Under the pieces are notes generated by a model. It ran no database searches, had not been told where the DNA came from, and worked only from the letters and a program-made list of their open reading frames with translations. A stretch of 36,736 nt of DNA from Candidatus Bipolaricaulota bacterium (GTDB lineage Bacteria > Bipolaricaulota > Bipolaricaulia > M55B111). Shown one piece after another: positions 1 to 7,221 of this stretch. Made by a program: the position numbers and the translations under genes. How positions within the stretch are numbered: the first letter of the stretch is position 1; the number at the start of each line of letters is the position of its first letter. The stretch covers positions 1-36,736 of the forward strand of contig JAGYME010000012.1 of NCBI GenBank assembly GCA_018400715.1, written 5' to 3'.

Positions 1-257
1 ACCGTCGTTACCCCACCGCGGGCCGCGGCTTCGCTTCCCGATCTGAAGTCCTCCTTTTCCGGGTCCCCGGGGTCGCGGAAGTGTACGTGCCCGTCGATAA
101 TACCGGGAAGGAGCAACCTCTCTCCCAGGTCTATCGTCCGTTCCGCACCTCCCAGTGACCTCCCGACGTCCGAAATTCGTCCGTCGGTTATCCCTACCTC
201 CAGGGGGGTAAACTCGCCCCCGTACAGGACTTTCTGACAGATGATCTTCGTGTCCAT
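1..257 (-). CDS. pyrC: dihydroorotase, N-terminal part (cut by window edge)
   Basis: Reading the minus strand from the ATG at 257-255 gives an open frame to base 1 that begins [16 protein letters not shown]. It carries the amidohydrolase metal-binding motif [10 protein letters not shown], in which the HxH pair binds the active-site zinc, and then a typical [13 protein letters not shown] stretch. This is the N-terminal part of a class I dihydroorotase, which closes carbamoyl-aspartate to dihydroorotate in pyrimidine synthesis. About 85 codons are visible and the rest lies outside the window. The start is 2 nt past the pyrK stop, so the two genes are almost certainly co-transcribed and probably translationally coupled. 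The identification rests on the motif and on the pyr context. Confidence 0.9.
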   Translation of the reverse strand, partial: MDTKIICQKVLYGGEFTPLEVGITDGRISDVGRSLGGAERTIDLGERLLLPGIIDGHVHFRDPGDPEKEDFRSGSEAAARGGVTT

Positions 258-259
258 CT

Positions 260-1039
260 TTATACGCGCTCCTTTTTGCCGGAGGAAGTCCTCGTCCACC
301 GGCCGAATTCGCTAAACCCGTCAAGACGGTCCAGGTCGACGACGGGACCGTCTTTGCAGACGCGGAACCCGTCGATAAGACAAGAACCGCAAAGGCCCAC
401 TCCACATTTCATGATCCGTTCCAGGCTCGCCTCCAGCTTCAACCCGCGTGTCTTACAGATTTGATAAACCTTTGCCATCATGGGTTCCGGTCCCGCAGTG
501 TATATCATCTCGAAGTCGCTTTGGGCCAGGAAGTCCTCTAATACTTCCGTGATGAAGCCGTGGTGTCCCTTCGAGCCGTCGTCGGTGGATACGATCTGCG
601 GATTAAACTGGTCTACGAAGAGGAGTTCCGCTGCCGTGGCTGCACCGACCAGCGTTTCTAGAGAGACATCGCGGGAGTGCCGTTGATGGAAGTATCGCAA
701 CGGAGCGACCCCGTACCCGCCGCCGACGATAACTGAGGGACCCTCCGGGCGAGAGAACCCTACTCCGTAGGGGCCGCGGACCCCTATCTTGTCTCCAGCC
801 TCGAGTTCGTGTATCTCCGCTGTTATCTCGCCGCGGCGCTTGATCGTGAACTCGGAGTACTCCCCCTGGGTCCCCGAAATTGCGATCGGAACTTCACCGG
901 AATCTGGTACCCAGAGCATGGCGAACTGACCGGGGGTGGCGTTTGATGTCCGGGGGTCGTATAAGCGGATTGTCCTGACGGACGGGGATTCCTCTCTGGT
1001 AAGATTTACCTCTCTTATTCTCGGTTTATCGTTTCCCAT
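260..1039 (-). CDS. pyrK: dihydroorotate dehydrogenase electron-transfer subunit
   Basis: This 259-residue protein has the ferredoxin-reductase layout: an N-terminal FAD-binding barrel, a nucleotide-binding domain with [10 protein letters not shown] near residue 105, and a C-terminal 2Fe-2S module. The cluster ligands are Cys212, Cys217, Cys220 and Cys228 in CGVGLCGSC...VCKDGPVV, the PyrK signature. PyrK passes electrons from dihydroorotate oxidation in PyrD type 1B to NAD. PyrD itself is not in the window and may lie beyond pyrC. The gene follows pyrI by 29 nt. I see no strong ribosome binding site, so the start is the least certain part. The alternative, another sulfhydrogenase or reductase gamma-type subunit, is disfavoured by the pyr neighbours. 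Confidence 0.92.
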   Translation of the reverse strand: MGNDKPRIREVNLTREESPSVRTIRLYDPRTSNATPGQFAMLWVPDSGEVPIAISGTQGEYSEFTIKRRGEITAEIHELEAGDKIGVRGPYGVGFSRPEGPSVIVGGGYGVAPLRYFHQRHSRDVSLETLVGAATAAELLFVDQFNPQIVSTDDGSKGHHGFITEVLEDFLAQSDFEMIYTAGPEPMMAKVYQICKTRGLKLEASLERIMKCGVGLCGSCLIDGFRVCKDGPVVDLDRLDGFSEFGRWTRTSSGKKERV

Positions 1040-1068
1040 ATGCGTGCACTCGTCTCAGGATATTTTTG

Positions 1069-1554
1069 CTACTTCGACCGGATCAACTGGTGGGTGATCT
1101 GCTCCTCTTCCATGAGGTTGTCGCAGTAAAGGCAGCGGACGGTAAGTGGGTCCTTGTCGGTAACCTTGAACTTCGATTCTACGGGTTCACGCTCCTGGTT
1201 TGTTATACAGTTTGGATTGCTGCAGTCGAAGATGCCGGTAAGCTCCTCCGGCAGCTCCACGGGGTGCTTCTCTGTCACCTCGAACGATTTGATGATGTTT
1301 ATCGTCGCGTCGGGCGAGATGAGGGCGATCATCGCGCTCTCGGTAGGGGTGAGGAACTTGTCCTCTATCTTGAGGAGGTCCTTTTTCCCCATCTCGTTGC
1401 TGTCCACCCTGATCGCGATGGTGATAGAATTCTTCTTCTCGTCCTTCAGGTCAAGCAACTCGAGTACCTTCAACGCCGACCCGGGAGCTATGTGATCGAT
1501 TGCCGTACCGTTCTCGATCCGAGTTATCTTCATCTTTTTCTTCTCTGGGTTCAT
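1069..1554 (-). CDS. pyrI: aspartate carbamoyltransferase regulatory chain
   Basis: This 161-residue protein matches PyrI. The N-terminal allosteric domain contains IENGTAIDHIAPGSALKVL, which binds nucleotide effectors. The C-terminal zinc domain has the four ligands Cys111, Cys116, Cys141 and Cys144 (CSNPNC and CLYC). PyrI dimers link PyrB trimers into the allosteric holoenzyme inhibited by CTP. The gene starts 4 nt after the pyrB stop, and a GGTGA element overlapping the pyrB end serves as the ribosome binding site. PyrI is widespread in archaea and found in some bacterial groups, so here it fits the archaeal flavour of the operon. Confidence 0.95.
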   Translation of the reverse strand: MNPEKKKMKITRIENGTAIDHIAPGSALKVLELLDLKDEKKNSITIAIRVDSNEMGKKDLLKIEDKFLTPTESAMIALISPDATINIIKSFEVTEKHPVELPEELTGIFDCSNPNCITNQEREPVESKFKVTDKDPLTVRCLYCDNLMEEEQITHQLIRSK

Positions 1555-1558
1555 CGTA

Positions 1559-2488
1559 TCACCCGACCTCCAGGTCCAAAAGATCTGAGATGAGGGCCAT
1601 CCTTACCGGAACTCCGTTCCCTGCCTGTTCGAAGAAGACGCTGTTTTCCAAATCGTCGACGTCCGGGTTGATCTCGGTTACCCGCGGTAAGGGATGCATA
1701 AGATGCGGATTTCCCGTCTTCTCCAGGAGATCTCTATCTATCTCGTAAGCATGTGCTACCTTTTCGTATTCCGCCAGGTTGGGGAACCTTTCCTTTTGAA
1801 TCCGCGTGGCGTAAACGAGATCGGCCTCGTCCAGCGACTTCTCCAGGTCGCTGGCCACGACGGGGTTGAGTCCCCTCTCCTCCAGTTCGTAGAGGAGATC
1901 CTTTTTCATCCGTAACTGTTCGGGCGAGTTGAGGATTAACTTTACGTCGTAGTGACATAGAGCTCGGGACAGGGACCTAGTCGTCCTGCTGTAGCGGAGG
2001 TCTCCCGCGAGGGCGATGGTGTGCCCGTCGATACGCCCCAGTTCCTTTCTGATGGTGTAGAGGTCGAGCAGGGTCTGTGTGGGATGGTTGGCGCTGCCGT
2101 CTCCGCCGTTTATAACGGGTATGTCCAGAAGCGAAGCGGCAAGTTTTGCCGACCCCTCGGAAGGGTGTCTCATTACAATTATGTTGACGTATTGGCTCAC
2201 GGTCCGCACTGTGTCGGCCAGCGTCTCCCCTTTTTGGACGCTTGTGCCCTCGGTCGAGGGAAAACCGATGACGTCTCCTCCTAGCCTCTTCATGGCAGCC
2301 TGAAAGCTGAGCCTCGTTCTCGTGCTGGGTTCGAAGAACAGAGTGCCCATCAACAGGCCCCTCGCCGCGTCAGTGCCCTTGTTTCGATATTTCTCCATCA
2401 ACTCGGCCCTGTCCATAATCGACTCGAGCTGATCCCTCGTCTTATCTCCGATTGAGATGAAGCTTTCACCTGCGAAGGGATTGGGCAA
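1559..2488 (-). CDS. pyrB: aspartate carbamoyltransferase catalytic chain
   Basis: The 309-residue protein joins carbamoyl phosphate and aspartate, the committed step of pyrimidine synthesis. Visible motifs are the carbamoyl-phosphate loop STRTR at residues 55-59, then MRHP, HPTQTLLDL and the C-terminal HPLPR. Length is normal for the family. The start is a TTG at 2488-2486 preceded six bases upstream by GAGGTGA, which makes it convincing. The gene sits 6 nt after pyrE and 4 nt before pyrI, so catalytic and regulatory chains are adjacent, as usual for class B enzymes. I see no truncation or missing catalytic residue. Confidence 0.95.
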   Translation of the reverse strand: MPNPFAGESFISIGDKTRDQLESIMDRAELMEKYRNKGTDAARGLLMGTLFFEPSTRTRLSFQAAMKRLGGDVIGFPSTEGTSVQKGETLADTVRTVSQYVNIIVMRHPSEGSAKLAASLLDIPVINGGDGSANHPTQTLLDLYTIRKELGRIDGHTIALAGDLRYSRTTRSLSRALCHYDVKLILNSPEQLRMKKDLLYELEERGLNPVVASDLEKSLDEADLVYATRIQKERFPNLAEYEKVAHAYEIDRDLLEKTGNPHLMHPLPRVTEINPDVDDLENSVFFEQAGNGVPVRMALISDLLDLEVG

Positions 2489-2494
2489 CTTGGG

Positions 2495-3121
2495 TCACCT
2501 CTCTGATAAGTAGTCCTTCACCTTGTCCCTCATCGAGGAAGATATTTTATCTAGGTTAAACAGTTCCTCGACGAGCGGCCCTATGTTTGCAACCTTGTGG
2601 AGCCTCACGTCCTCCTCTGCCAGGTTCTCCTTTCCGCCCTGCGTCCTGTCGAGCAGGACGATACAGTCGTTGACCTCGGCGCGGGCGGAGCGGAGCGCGT
2701 CGATCGCGCTCAGAATGCTGCCTCCGGTCGTGATCAGGTCGTCGACGACCAGGACCCTGTCTCCCGGGTCGAGGGCTCCCTCTATCTGTTGTTCCTCACC
2801 GTGCTCCTTGCCCTTCTTCCTGACGTAGGTCAGCGGGCTGTCACACTTCTGTGCTATCAGAGTGCCCAGAGGAAGTCCGCCCGTGGGTACCGCGCAAACC
2901 CGGTCAAACTCTAGGTGCTTATCCTCGAAAAGGTCGACCGCCATCTCCGCCGCGTGGTCGAACAACTGTGGGTATGAAGGGAGCAGTCTGAGGTCTACGT
3001 AATAGGGAGAACTCTTTCCCGAAGTGAGGGTAAAGTCGCCGAAGTCGAGGCAACTACTTTCCCAGAGAATAGGTGCGAGAAGTTTGCTATTTCTCTCCAG
3101 GACCTCTTTTCGGTTTTTCAT
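2495..3121 (-). CDS. pyrE: orotate phosphoribosyltransferase
   Basis: PyrE attaches orotate to PRPP to form orotidine 5'-monophosphate. The 208-residue sequence has the PRPP-binding motif VLVVDDLITTGGS at residues 123-135. It also has the FTLTSGKSSPYYVDLR substrate region and a flexible loop with YVRKKGKEHG around residue 99. The ATG overlaps the pyrF stop by one base (TAATG), which implies translational coupling with the next enzyme of the pathway. Length is typical. Confidence 0.95.
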   Translation of the reverse strand: MKNRKEVLERNSKLLAPILWESSCLDFGDFTLTSGKSSPYYVDLRLLPSYPQLFDHAAEMAVDLFEDKHLEFDRVCAVPTGGLPLGTLIAQKCDSPLTYVRKKGKEHGEEQQIEGALDPGDRVLVVDDLITTGGSILSAIDALRSARAEVNDCIVLLDRTQGGKENLAEEDVRLHKVANIGPLVEELFNLDKISSSMRDKVKDYLSER

Positions 3122-3876
3122 TAAGACGTTCCTGTCTCGTTGATTTGGTCCTTAATCTCTCTTGCTGACTCGCCAGGGTCCTCGGCCTGATATATCGCCC
3201 TGCCAACTATCTCGTAGTCTCCTCCAGCAGCGACCGCGTCGCCTGGCTGTCCTCCCTGGGCGCCGATTCCGGGGGTTAAGAGCAGGACGTCGGGGCCGAT
3301 CCATTCACGTGCCTGCCTGACCTCGTCCGGCCTGGTTGCCGGCGCGATCACTCCGTCCGCCCCGTGTTCCTTGGCGAATTCGGACAGTCCCTTTGCATTT
3401 GGGGTGATGAACTCGGCGCTTCCCGGATGGGACATGTTGACGACCAAAATTATCCCTCCGTCGAAACCCCGGACCTCGTCAAACAGGCCCGACAGGCCCT
3501 TGTCGTAACCAACGAAGGCGTGAGCGATTACCGCGTCGAAACCCATCTCCATGGACTGCTTCCCGATCCACTTGCAGGTATTGTCGATGTCGGCGACCTT
3601 TAGGTCGGCGATCGATAGGACGTTGACCTCGTCGAGCAGCTTCGCGGTCAACTCGGGACCGAGCGATAGTAGGAGCGGGTAGTTGATCTTGACGGCCGCG
3701 ATGTGCTCCGATACGTCAGTCATTGTTGAATAGGCCTCTTCGTAGAGCTTCTCCTGTTCGGCCTTTCGAGATCCTTGAGGTAGTGAATAGATTGGGCGGG
3801 ATAAGTCGAGGGCAAAAATTAGACGAGACCCCAGCTCGTTACTTCTTGTCGTTATTTTATCTTTAAACTTATTCAT
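3121..3876 (-). CDS. pyrF: orotidine 5'-phosphate decarboxylase, archaeal-like
   Basis: PyrF decarboxylates OMP to UMP, the last step of the pathway. The catalytic array DLKVADID is at residues 91-98, with Lys93 and two Asp, and Lys63 sits in AVKINYP. The remaining motifs are MSHPGSAEF, GVIAPATRPDEV and LLTPGIGAQGG. To my eye these resemble archaeal OMP decarboxylases more than the usual bacterial PyrF. It is first in the visible operon and follows a candidate promoter at 3902-3929. No clear Shine-Dalgarno precedes the ATG at 3876, consistent with a short leader. A tree would be needed to prove archaeal origin. Confidence 0.93.
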   Translation of the reverse strand: MNKFKDKITTRSNELGSRLIFALDLSRPIYSLPQGSRKAEQEKLYEEAYSTMTDVSEHIAAVKINYPLLLSLGPELTAKLLDEVNVLSIADLKVADIDNTCKWIGKQSMEMGFDAVIAHAFVGYDKGLSGLFDEVRGFDGGIILVVNMSHPGSAEFITPNAKGLSEFAKEHGADGVIAPATRPDEVRQAREWIGPDVLLLTPGIGAQGGQPGDAVAAGGDYEIVGRAIYQAEDPGESAREIKDQINETGTS

Positions 3877-3901
3877 CTTTTATTCTTGGTTGATTTTCAT
3901 A

Positions 3902-3929
3902 AGTTTATCACAAGAAATATTTATTGCAA
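3902..3929 (-). promoter_or_regulatory. candidate promoter of the pyr operon
   Basis: On the minus strand TTGCAA (3929-3924) is followed after 16 bases by TAAACT (3907-3902). Both resemble sigma-70 elements and lie about 25 bases ahead of the pyrF ATG. The surrounding DNA is AT-rich. I see no PyrR-type attenuator or other leader structure between this site and pyrF, so any pyrimidine control by that route is not apparent. Confidence 0.4.
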
Positions 3930-3965
3930 GGTTAATCGGGAAAACCCCGAAAAGTTCCCAACGGG

Positions 3966-4796
3966 TTACAGGTTTCCCTTCAGCTTGCGCCGGATATCGG
4001 GGTTTTGGAGTTTCTGAATGGCCCGCTTCTGTATCTGTCGCACCCTTTCCCTGCTGATGTCGAAGACCTTGCCTACCTCGTCGAGAGTTCGCGGGTGATA
4101 GTCCTTCAGCCCGTATCGGAGCTGGAGTATCCTCTTTTCCCTGTCAGTCAGCGTCTCGTCCAGGACCTCGTCGAGCCGATCGCTGATTAGGTTGTGGAGG
4201 GTTTCCTCGTCGGGCCGGGGGGCGTTTTCGTCCGCTAGTATGTCGCTGAGGACGTTTCCCCCGTTGGGGTCATCTCCGAGGGGTTTGTCCAGGGAGGTCG
4301 TCTTGTGAGCTGACTTCTTCGCCTTGAGGACCTTTTCCTCGGCGACGTCCAGTTTCTCCGCGATCTCCTCGAGGAAGGGTTCGGTCCCGTTCTCTTCGAT
4401 GTGCTTTTGTTCGATCTTGTAGATTTCCCTGATCAGCTCGCTCATGTGAGCGGGAATTCTGATGGTCCGTGACTGGTTGTTTATTGCGCGAAATATCCTC
4501 TGTCTGATCCACCAGGTAGCGTAGGTGCTAAACTTGTATCCCTTTTTGTAGTCGAACTTCTCTATCGCTCTCATCAGGCCAAGGTTACCTTCCTGAATGA
4601 GGTCGAGGAAGGGCAGGCCGTAATTTCTGTACTTTTTCGCGATGCTGATGACGAGCCGGAGGTTATGGCGGGCGAGTTCCTTTTTGGCCTCGGTGTCCCC
4701 CTCTTCTATTCTCTTGGCGAGTTCCACTTCTTCTTCTCTGGTGAGGATGTCTTCTTTGACTTCCTTGAAGTACCGCTCAAGGTTCTTGTCGGTCAA
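3966..4796 (-). CDS. sigma-70 family RNA polymerase sigma factor, RpoD-like
   Basis: The 276-residue protein has sigma regions 1.2 to 4 in order. Region 1.2 is at about 3-35, region 2 at 43-105 ([18 protein letters not shown], then [13 protein letters not shown] for -10 recognition), region 3 at about 115-190 and region 4 at 205-270. The -35-binding helix includes [19 protein letters not shown]. Region 1.1 is absent. It could be a compact primary sigma or an RpoS/SigB-like alternative. The strong -10/-35 consensus sites in this window fit either. The start is a TTG at 4796 with GGAGGA upstream, giving [10 protein letters not shown]. It is divergent from the DMT transporter gene. Confidence 0.93.
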   Translation of the reverse strand: MTDKNLERYFKEVKEDILTREEEVELAKRIEEGDTEAKKELARHNLRLVISIAKKYRNYGLPFLDLIQEGNLGLMRAIEKFDYKKGYKFSTYATWWIRQRIFRAINNQSRTIRIPAHMSELIREIYKIEQKHIEENGTEPFLEEIAEKLDVAEEKVLKAKKSAHKTTSLDKPLGDDPNGGNVLSDILADENAPRPDEETLHNLISDRLDEVLDETLTDREKRILQLRYGLKDYHPRTLDEVGKVFDISRERVRQIQKRAIQKLQNPDIRRKLKGNL

Positions 4797-4877
4797 ACTT
4801 TTCCTCCGGAAGGACGGGTTCTATAAGATTTACCCCCGACTTATGTTCAGGCGGGTAGTTTGTTTGTTGAATTATAA

Positions 4878-4891
4878 TTAACCAAGGTTAA
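4878..4891. promoter_or_regulatory. inverted repeat in sigma/DMT divergent spacer
   Basis: TTAACC and GGTTAA flank a 2-base centre, forming a dyad in the AT-rich 174-bp spacer between two divergent genes. A TATAAT-like sequence for the sigma gene overlaps its left side (minus strand, about 4871-4876). This is a plausible operator, but no regulator is known for it. Confidence 0.25.
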
Positions 4892-4970
4892 ACTTCCAGT
4901 ATTAATTATGCCAAAAGTGAACGGTTTTCACAGGCTGTAAGGAAATTGTCTTTTCCCGGAGGGAGAGAGG

Positions 4971-5882
4971 TTGCTCTATCTGTCCTTTGCTATATTGTTT
5001 AGCGCGTCCATCGCCCTGATATTTAAGTTCAGTGAGAACCGAAGCTACGACCGCTACGTGGTGACCAGCGCGAACTACCTTACCGCTTCTTTGGTCAGTC
5101 TGATCATAATTCTCCAGGGAGACCTCGAACTACCGTTTGTTTCTTTTGGCGTGGGCTGGCGGGACCTCGCGGCCCTATTTCCGCCCGGCGGTGACTTCTC
5201 CCTCGCCAGGACTAGCCTTGCCTGGGGAGCGGCGGTGGGCATACCCGCTGGGTTGTTTTTCTTTCTCTCGTTCATCTTCTATCAGAAGGGGATAAACGAA
5301 AACGGTGCCGGGCTAGCTGGAGCGTTTGCCAAGATAGGTATCCTCGTACCCATGAGCTTTTCCATAGTTATCTGGAACGAAATACCGACCGCGATACAGG
5401 GGGTCGGGATATTTCTCTCCGTCCTCTCGATCCTGTTGGTCAACGTCTCAATGGAGAACCTGGGTATTGATCAGCTCCGGCCCACCTTACTCGTCCTGTT
5501 TTTGTTCAGCGGCCTGGCCGAGTTCTCCAACAAGGTCTTCCAGGAATACGGGATGGTCGATCACAAGCCGGTGTTCCTCTTCTTCGTCTTCTTCACGGCG
5601 TTCGTAATCAGCGTCCTCTTCCTCCTCTGGCGGGGAGTGAAGCCATCCTTGCCGGCGGTGGCTACTGGCCTTGTGGTTGGATTTCCGAACTTGTTCTGTT
5701 CGTACTTTCTCATCCTCGCCCTCGATCAGATAAAGGCCTCGGTGGTCTTCCCCGCGTACACCGCGGCGACCATAGTCCTGATCAGTCTGGGCGGTTACTT
5801 AATCTTCGGAGAGCGGCTGGAGGTAAAGGAGCGGGTTTCGATCGGGTTGACCGTGGCCGCGCTGGTGTTGATTAACCTGTGA
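4971..5882 (+). CDS. DMT-superfamily (EamA-type) transporter
   Basis: This 303-residue integral membrane protein has about ten hydrophobic helices arranged as two similar halves, as in EamA-type drug/metabolite transporters. The C-terminal half ends in the family-typical pattern ASVVFPAYTAATIVL...GYLIFGERLEVKERVSIG, matching the repeat in which a conserved GERL-type turn precedes the last helix. Substrate cannot be told from sequence; metabolites, amino acids or nucleobases are possible. The start is TTG at 4971, with GGAGGGA at 4958-4964 at good spacing. It stands alone, divergent from the sigma gene and followed by a repeat-rich spacer. Confidence 0.85.
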   Translation: MLYLSFAILFSASIALIFKFSENRSYDRYVVTSANYLTASLVSLIIILQGDLELPFVSFGVGWRDLAALFPPGGDFSLARTSLAWGAAVGIPAGLFFFLSFIFYQKGINENGAGLAGAFAKIGILVPMSFSIVIWNEIPTAIQGVGIFLSVLSILLVNVSMENLGIDQLRPTLLVLFLFSGLAEFSNKVFQEYGMVDHKPVFLFFVFFTAFVISVLFLLWRGVKPSLPAVATGLVVGFPNLFCSYFLILALDQIKASVVFPAYTAATIVLISLGGYLIFGERLEVKERVSIGLTVAALVLINL

Positions 5883-5890
5883 CGTCCGAC

Positions 5891-5926
5891 GGGTTGACGG
5901 GTTAATGGGTTGACGGGTTAATGGGT
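5891..5926. repeat. 16-bp tandem repeat built from two 8-mers
   Basis: GGGTTGACGGGTTAAT occurs at 5891-5906 and again at 5907-5922, followed by the start of a third copy (GGGT). Each unit is itself two 8-base variants, GGGTTGAC and GGGTTAAT. It starts only 9 bases after the DMT stop codon. Confidence 0.85.
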
Positions 5927-5931
5927 GGGGA

Positions 5932-5950
5932 GGTATCCGGTACCAGTTTT
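5932..5950. repeat. GGTATC-GGTACC element shared with the hut spacer
   Basis: This 19-base stretch equals the reverse complement of 26122-26140 at 18 of 19 positions; the only difference is C versus A at its seventh base. The two sites lie about 20 kb apart and both are in repeat-rich spacers. An 11-mer, GAGGTATCCGG at 5930-5940, also recurs at 23258-23268. Confidence 0.7.
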
Positions 5951-6036
5951 AGGTGTCAACGGTTTTGAACTATAGGGCATAGGCGGGGGTTTACCTCCGT
6001 TGTAATGCTTGGTATAAGGGTTAACCGAGTTAATTT

Positions 6037-6131
6037 GGTATGTGCAACGTAGTCGTTCAGCTAGTCTGCACATACCGAAGAAACTGCGCCAACATTATAG
6101 AACTCGCATGACACCACGGGTGAACCCGCGG
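6037..6131 (+). other. two-hairpin structured segment, possible leader or small RNA
   Basis: GGTATGTGCA (6037-6046) pairs perfectly with TGCACATACC (6067-6076) around a 20-base loop. A second hairpin forms from CCACGGGT (6114-6121) and ACCCGCGG (6124-6131) around GA with one mismatch. Neither is followed by a T tract, so they do not look like simple terminators. They lie 195-290 bases upstream of the DUF89 start. A structured leader, a small RNA or a mobile-element remnant would all fit. Confidence 0.35.
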
Positions 6132-6173
6132 CTATCGCTGATAACAATACCAACTCTCTCTGGGAATTTAATT

Positions 6174-6238
6174 GCGAACGAAGAACGAAGAACGGCGAAC
6201 GGGTTTCGACTACGGACTGCGGACTGAAGACTGCGAAC
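6174..6238. repeat. GAACGAA and GGACTGC quasi-tandem words
   Basis: Two blocks occur in a row. The first has GAACGAAGAACGAAGAACG followed by GCGAACGG; the second has CGGACTGCGGACTGAAG followed by ACTGCGAACGG. Units are 7-8 bases and vary in the middle. Reverse complements of the second block (GTCCGCAGTC, TTCGCAGT) occur at 25865-25960. Confidence 0.7.
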
Positions 6239-6325
6239 GGCACAATGAAATTACCCCTCCCAACGCTTAACATTGCTTGTATGATGGACACAGTTTTGCG
6301 ACAGACCTCGTAGAGGAGGATATAG

Positions 6326-7207
6326 TTGAAAATTCATCTTGATTGTTTGCCGTGTTACGTTAACCAGGCCGTGGAGGCTTCCGGGTTTGCTGGCATGAGT
6401 GAAGAGGAACGGTGGGAGACCGTCAAGGAAGTCTGCCGGGCACTATCCCAGGTTGACCGGACGAAGCCGTCCGCGCAGGTTGGCCAGCAGGTCCACAGGA
6501 TCATTCGCGAGCACTCGGAGTCCGGAGACCCCTATCGCGACCAGAAGAAGATCAGCAACGAAAAGGCCAACGAGTTCTTTGCCGAATTCAGGAGGGAGGT
6601 CGAAGACAGCGCCGACCCAGTTAAAGCGGCGGCCAGACTGGCGGCCGCAGGCAACATAGTTGACTTCGGCCCCCAGAGGGACCTCGAGATGGAGAGGACG
6701 CTGCGGGAGGGATTGACCGAGGAGTTTGCCATCAACCACTGGGATACATTTTCCGAGTACCTTGCGGGCGCGAAGAAGGTCCTGTACTTTTCCGATAACT
6801 CCGGCGAGATAGTCTTCGACAAGCTATTGATCGAGATGTTGATCCGGGAGACTGACGTGGAAGAACTGGACCTCGTCGTCAAGGACGGGCCTTTTTTGAA
6901 CGATGTCACCCTGGAGGACGCCCGTGAGTTGGACATCCACGAGATCGACCGGGTAAAGTTGAGGACTGTCGACAACGGAGATAATGGCGATTCGCCCGGC
7001 CTCTGGTCCTCCGAGGTAGAAAGCTGGATCGACGAATTCGATTTGACCATCTCCAAGGGACAGGCCAACTACGAGGGGCTCAGCGGATACGACAAGAGAA
7101 ACCTCTTCTTCCTGCTGGTTGTGAAGTGTCCTCTTGTCGAGAAGGACGTCGGTGCAGACGTTGGGGAGAAGGTACTGATAAACGCGTACAGGCGGGGGCA
7201 CGCATAA
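6326..7207 (+). CDS. DUF89 / ARMT1-like metal-dependent phosphatase
   Basis: The 293-residue protein matches the stand-alone prokaryotic DUF89 family. It has the N-terminal CLPCY motif (Cys7, Cys10), GNIVDFG at about 109-115, the metal-site motif DNSGEIVFD at 157-165, and KGQANYEGL near 248. Characterised DUF89 proteins are Mn/Ni-dependent phosphatases, proposed to remove damaged or reactive phosphometabolites. The substrate here is unknown. The start is TTG at 6326, supported by GAGGAGGA at 6313-6320. It is 14 bp upstream of metX and on the same strand, so the two are probably one operon. That hints at a role near methionine or sugar-phosphate metabolism, but this is inference. Confidence 0.85.
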   Translation: MKIHLDCLPCYVNQAVEASGFAGMSEEERWETVKEVCRALSQVDRTKPSAQVGQQVHRIIREHSESGDPYRDQKKISNEKANEFFAEFRREVEDSADPVKAAARLAAAGNIVDFGPQRDLEMERTLREGLTEEFAINHWDTFSEYLAGAKKVLYFSDNSGEIVFDKLLIEMLIRETDVEELDLVVKDGPFLNDVTLEDARELDIHEIDRVKLRTVDNGDNGDSPGLWSSEVESWIDEFDLTISKGQANYEGLSGYDKRNLFFLLVVKCPLVEKDVGADVGEKVLINAYRRGHA

Positions 7208-7221
7208 ACTATGGTGAGAAT

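Larger units (their letters stand above)
5883..6325. other. gene-free spacer with word repeats and hairpins
   Basis: No credible gene lies in these 443 bases; short open frames here lack ribosome binding sites and recognisable content. Reading with transcription, it holds a 16-bp tandem repeat (5891-5926), a GGTATC/GGTACC element (5932-5950), two hairpins (6037-6076 and 6114-6131), GAACGAA-type repeats (6174-6200) and GGACTGCGGACTG-type repeats (6213-6238). It ends with the GAGGAGGA ribosome site of the DUF89 gene. The same families of words in the same order recur in the 25564-26323 spacer. Confidence 0.7.

Noticed and set aside
1066-1593. A 175-residue plus-strand frame opposite pyrI
   Set aside because: It is the antisense shadow of pyrI and pyrB with no ribosome site; long opposite frames are common over G+C-rich third positions.
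3936-3950. Hairpin TCGGG-CCCGA after the sigma gene as terminator
   Set aside because: The stem is only 5 bp and no T tract follows, so I do not call it a terminator.
6042-6291. Short open frames in both directions in the DMT/DUF89 spacer
   Set aside because: They run through repeats and hairpins, lack ribosome binding sites and show no recognisable protein features.
7126-7221. Upstream ATG extending MetX by 32 codons
   Set aside because: It overlaps the DUF89 gene by 82 bp, adds residues unlike MetX and has no ribosome site, while the ATG at 7222 has GGTGAGA just upstream.
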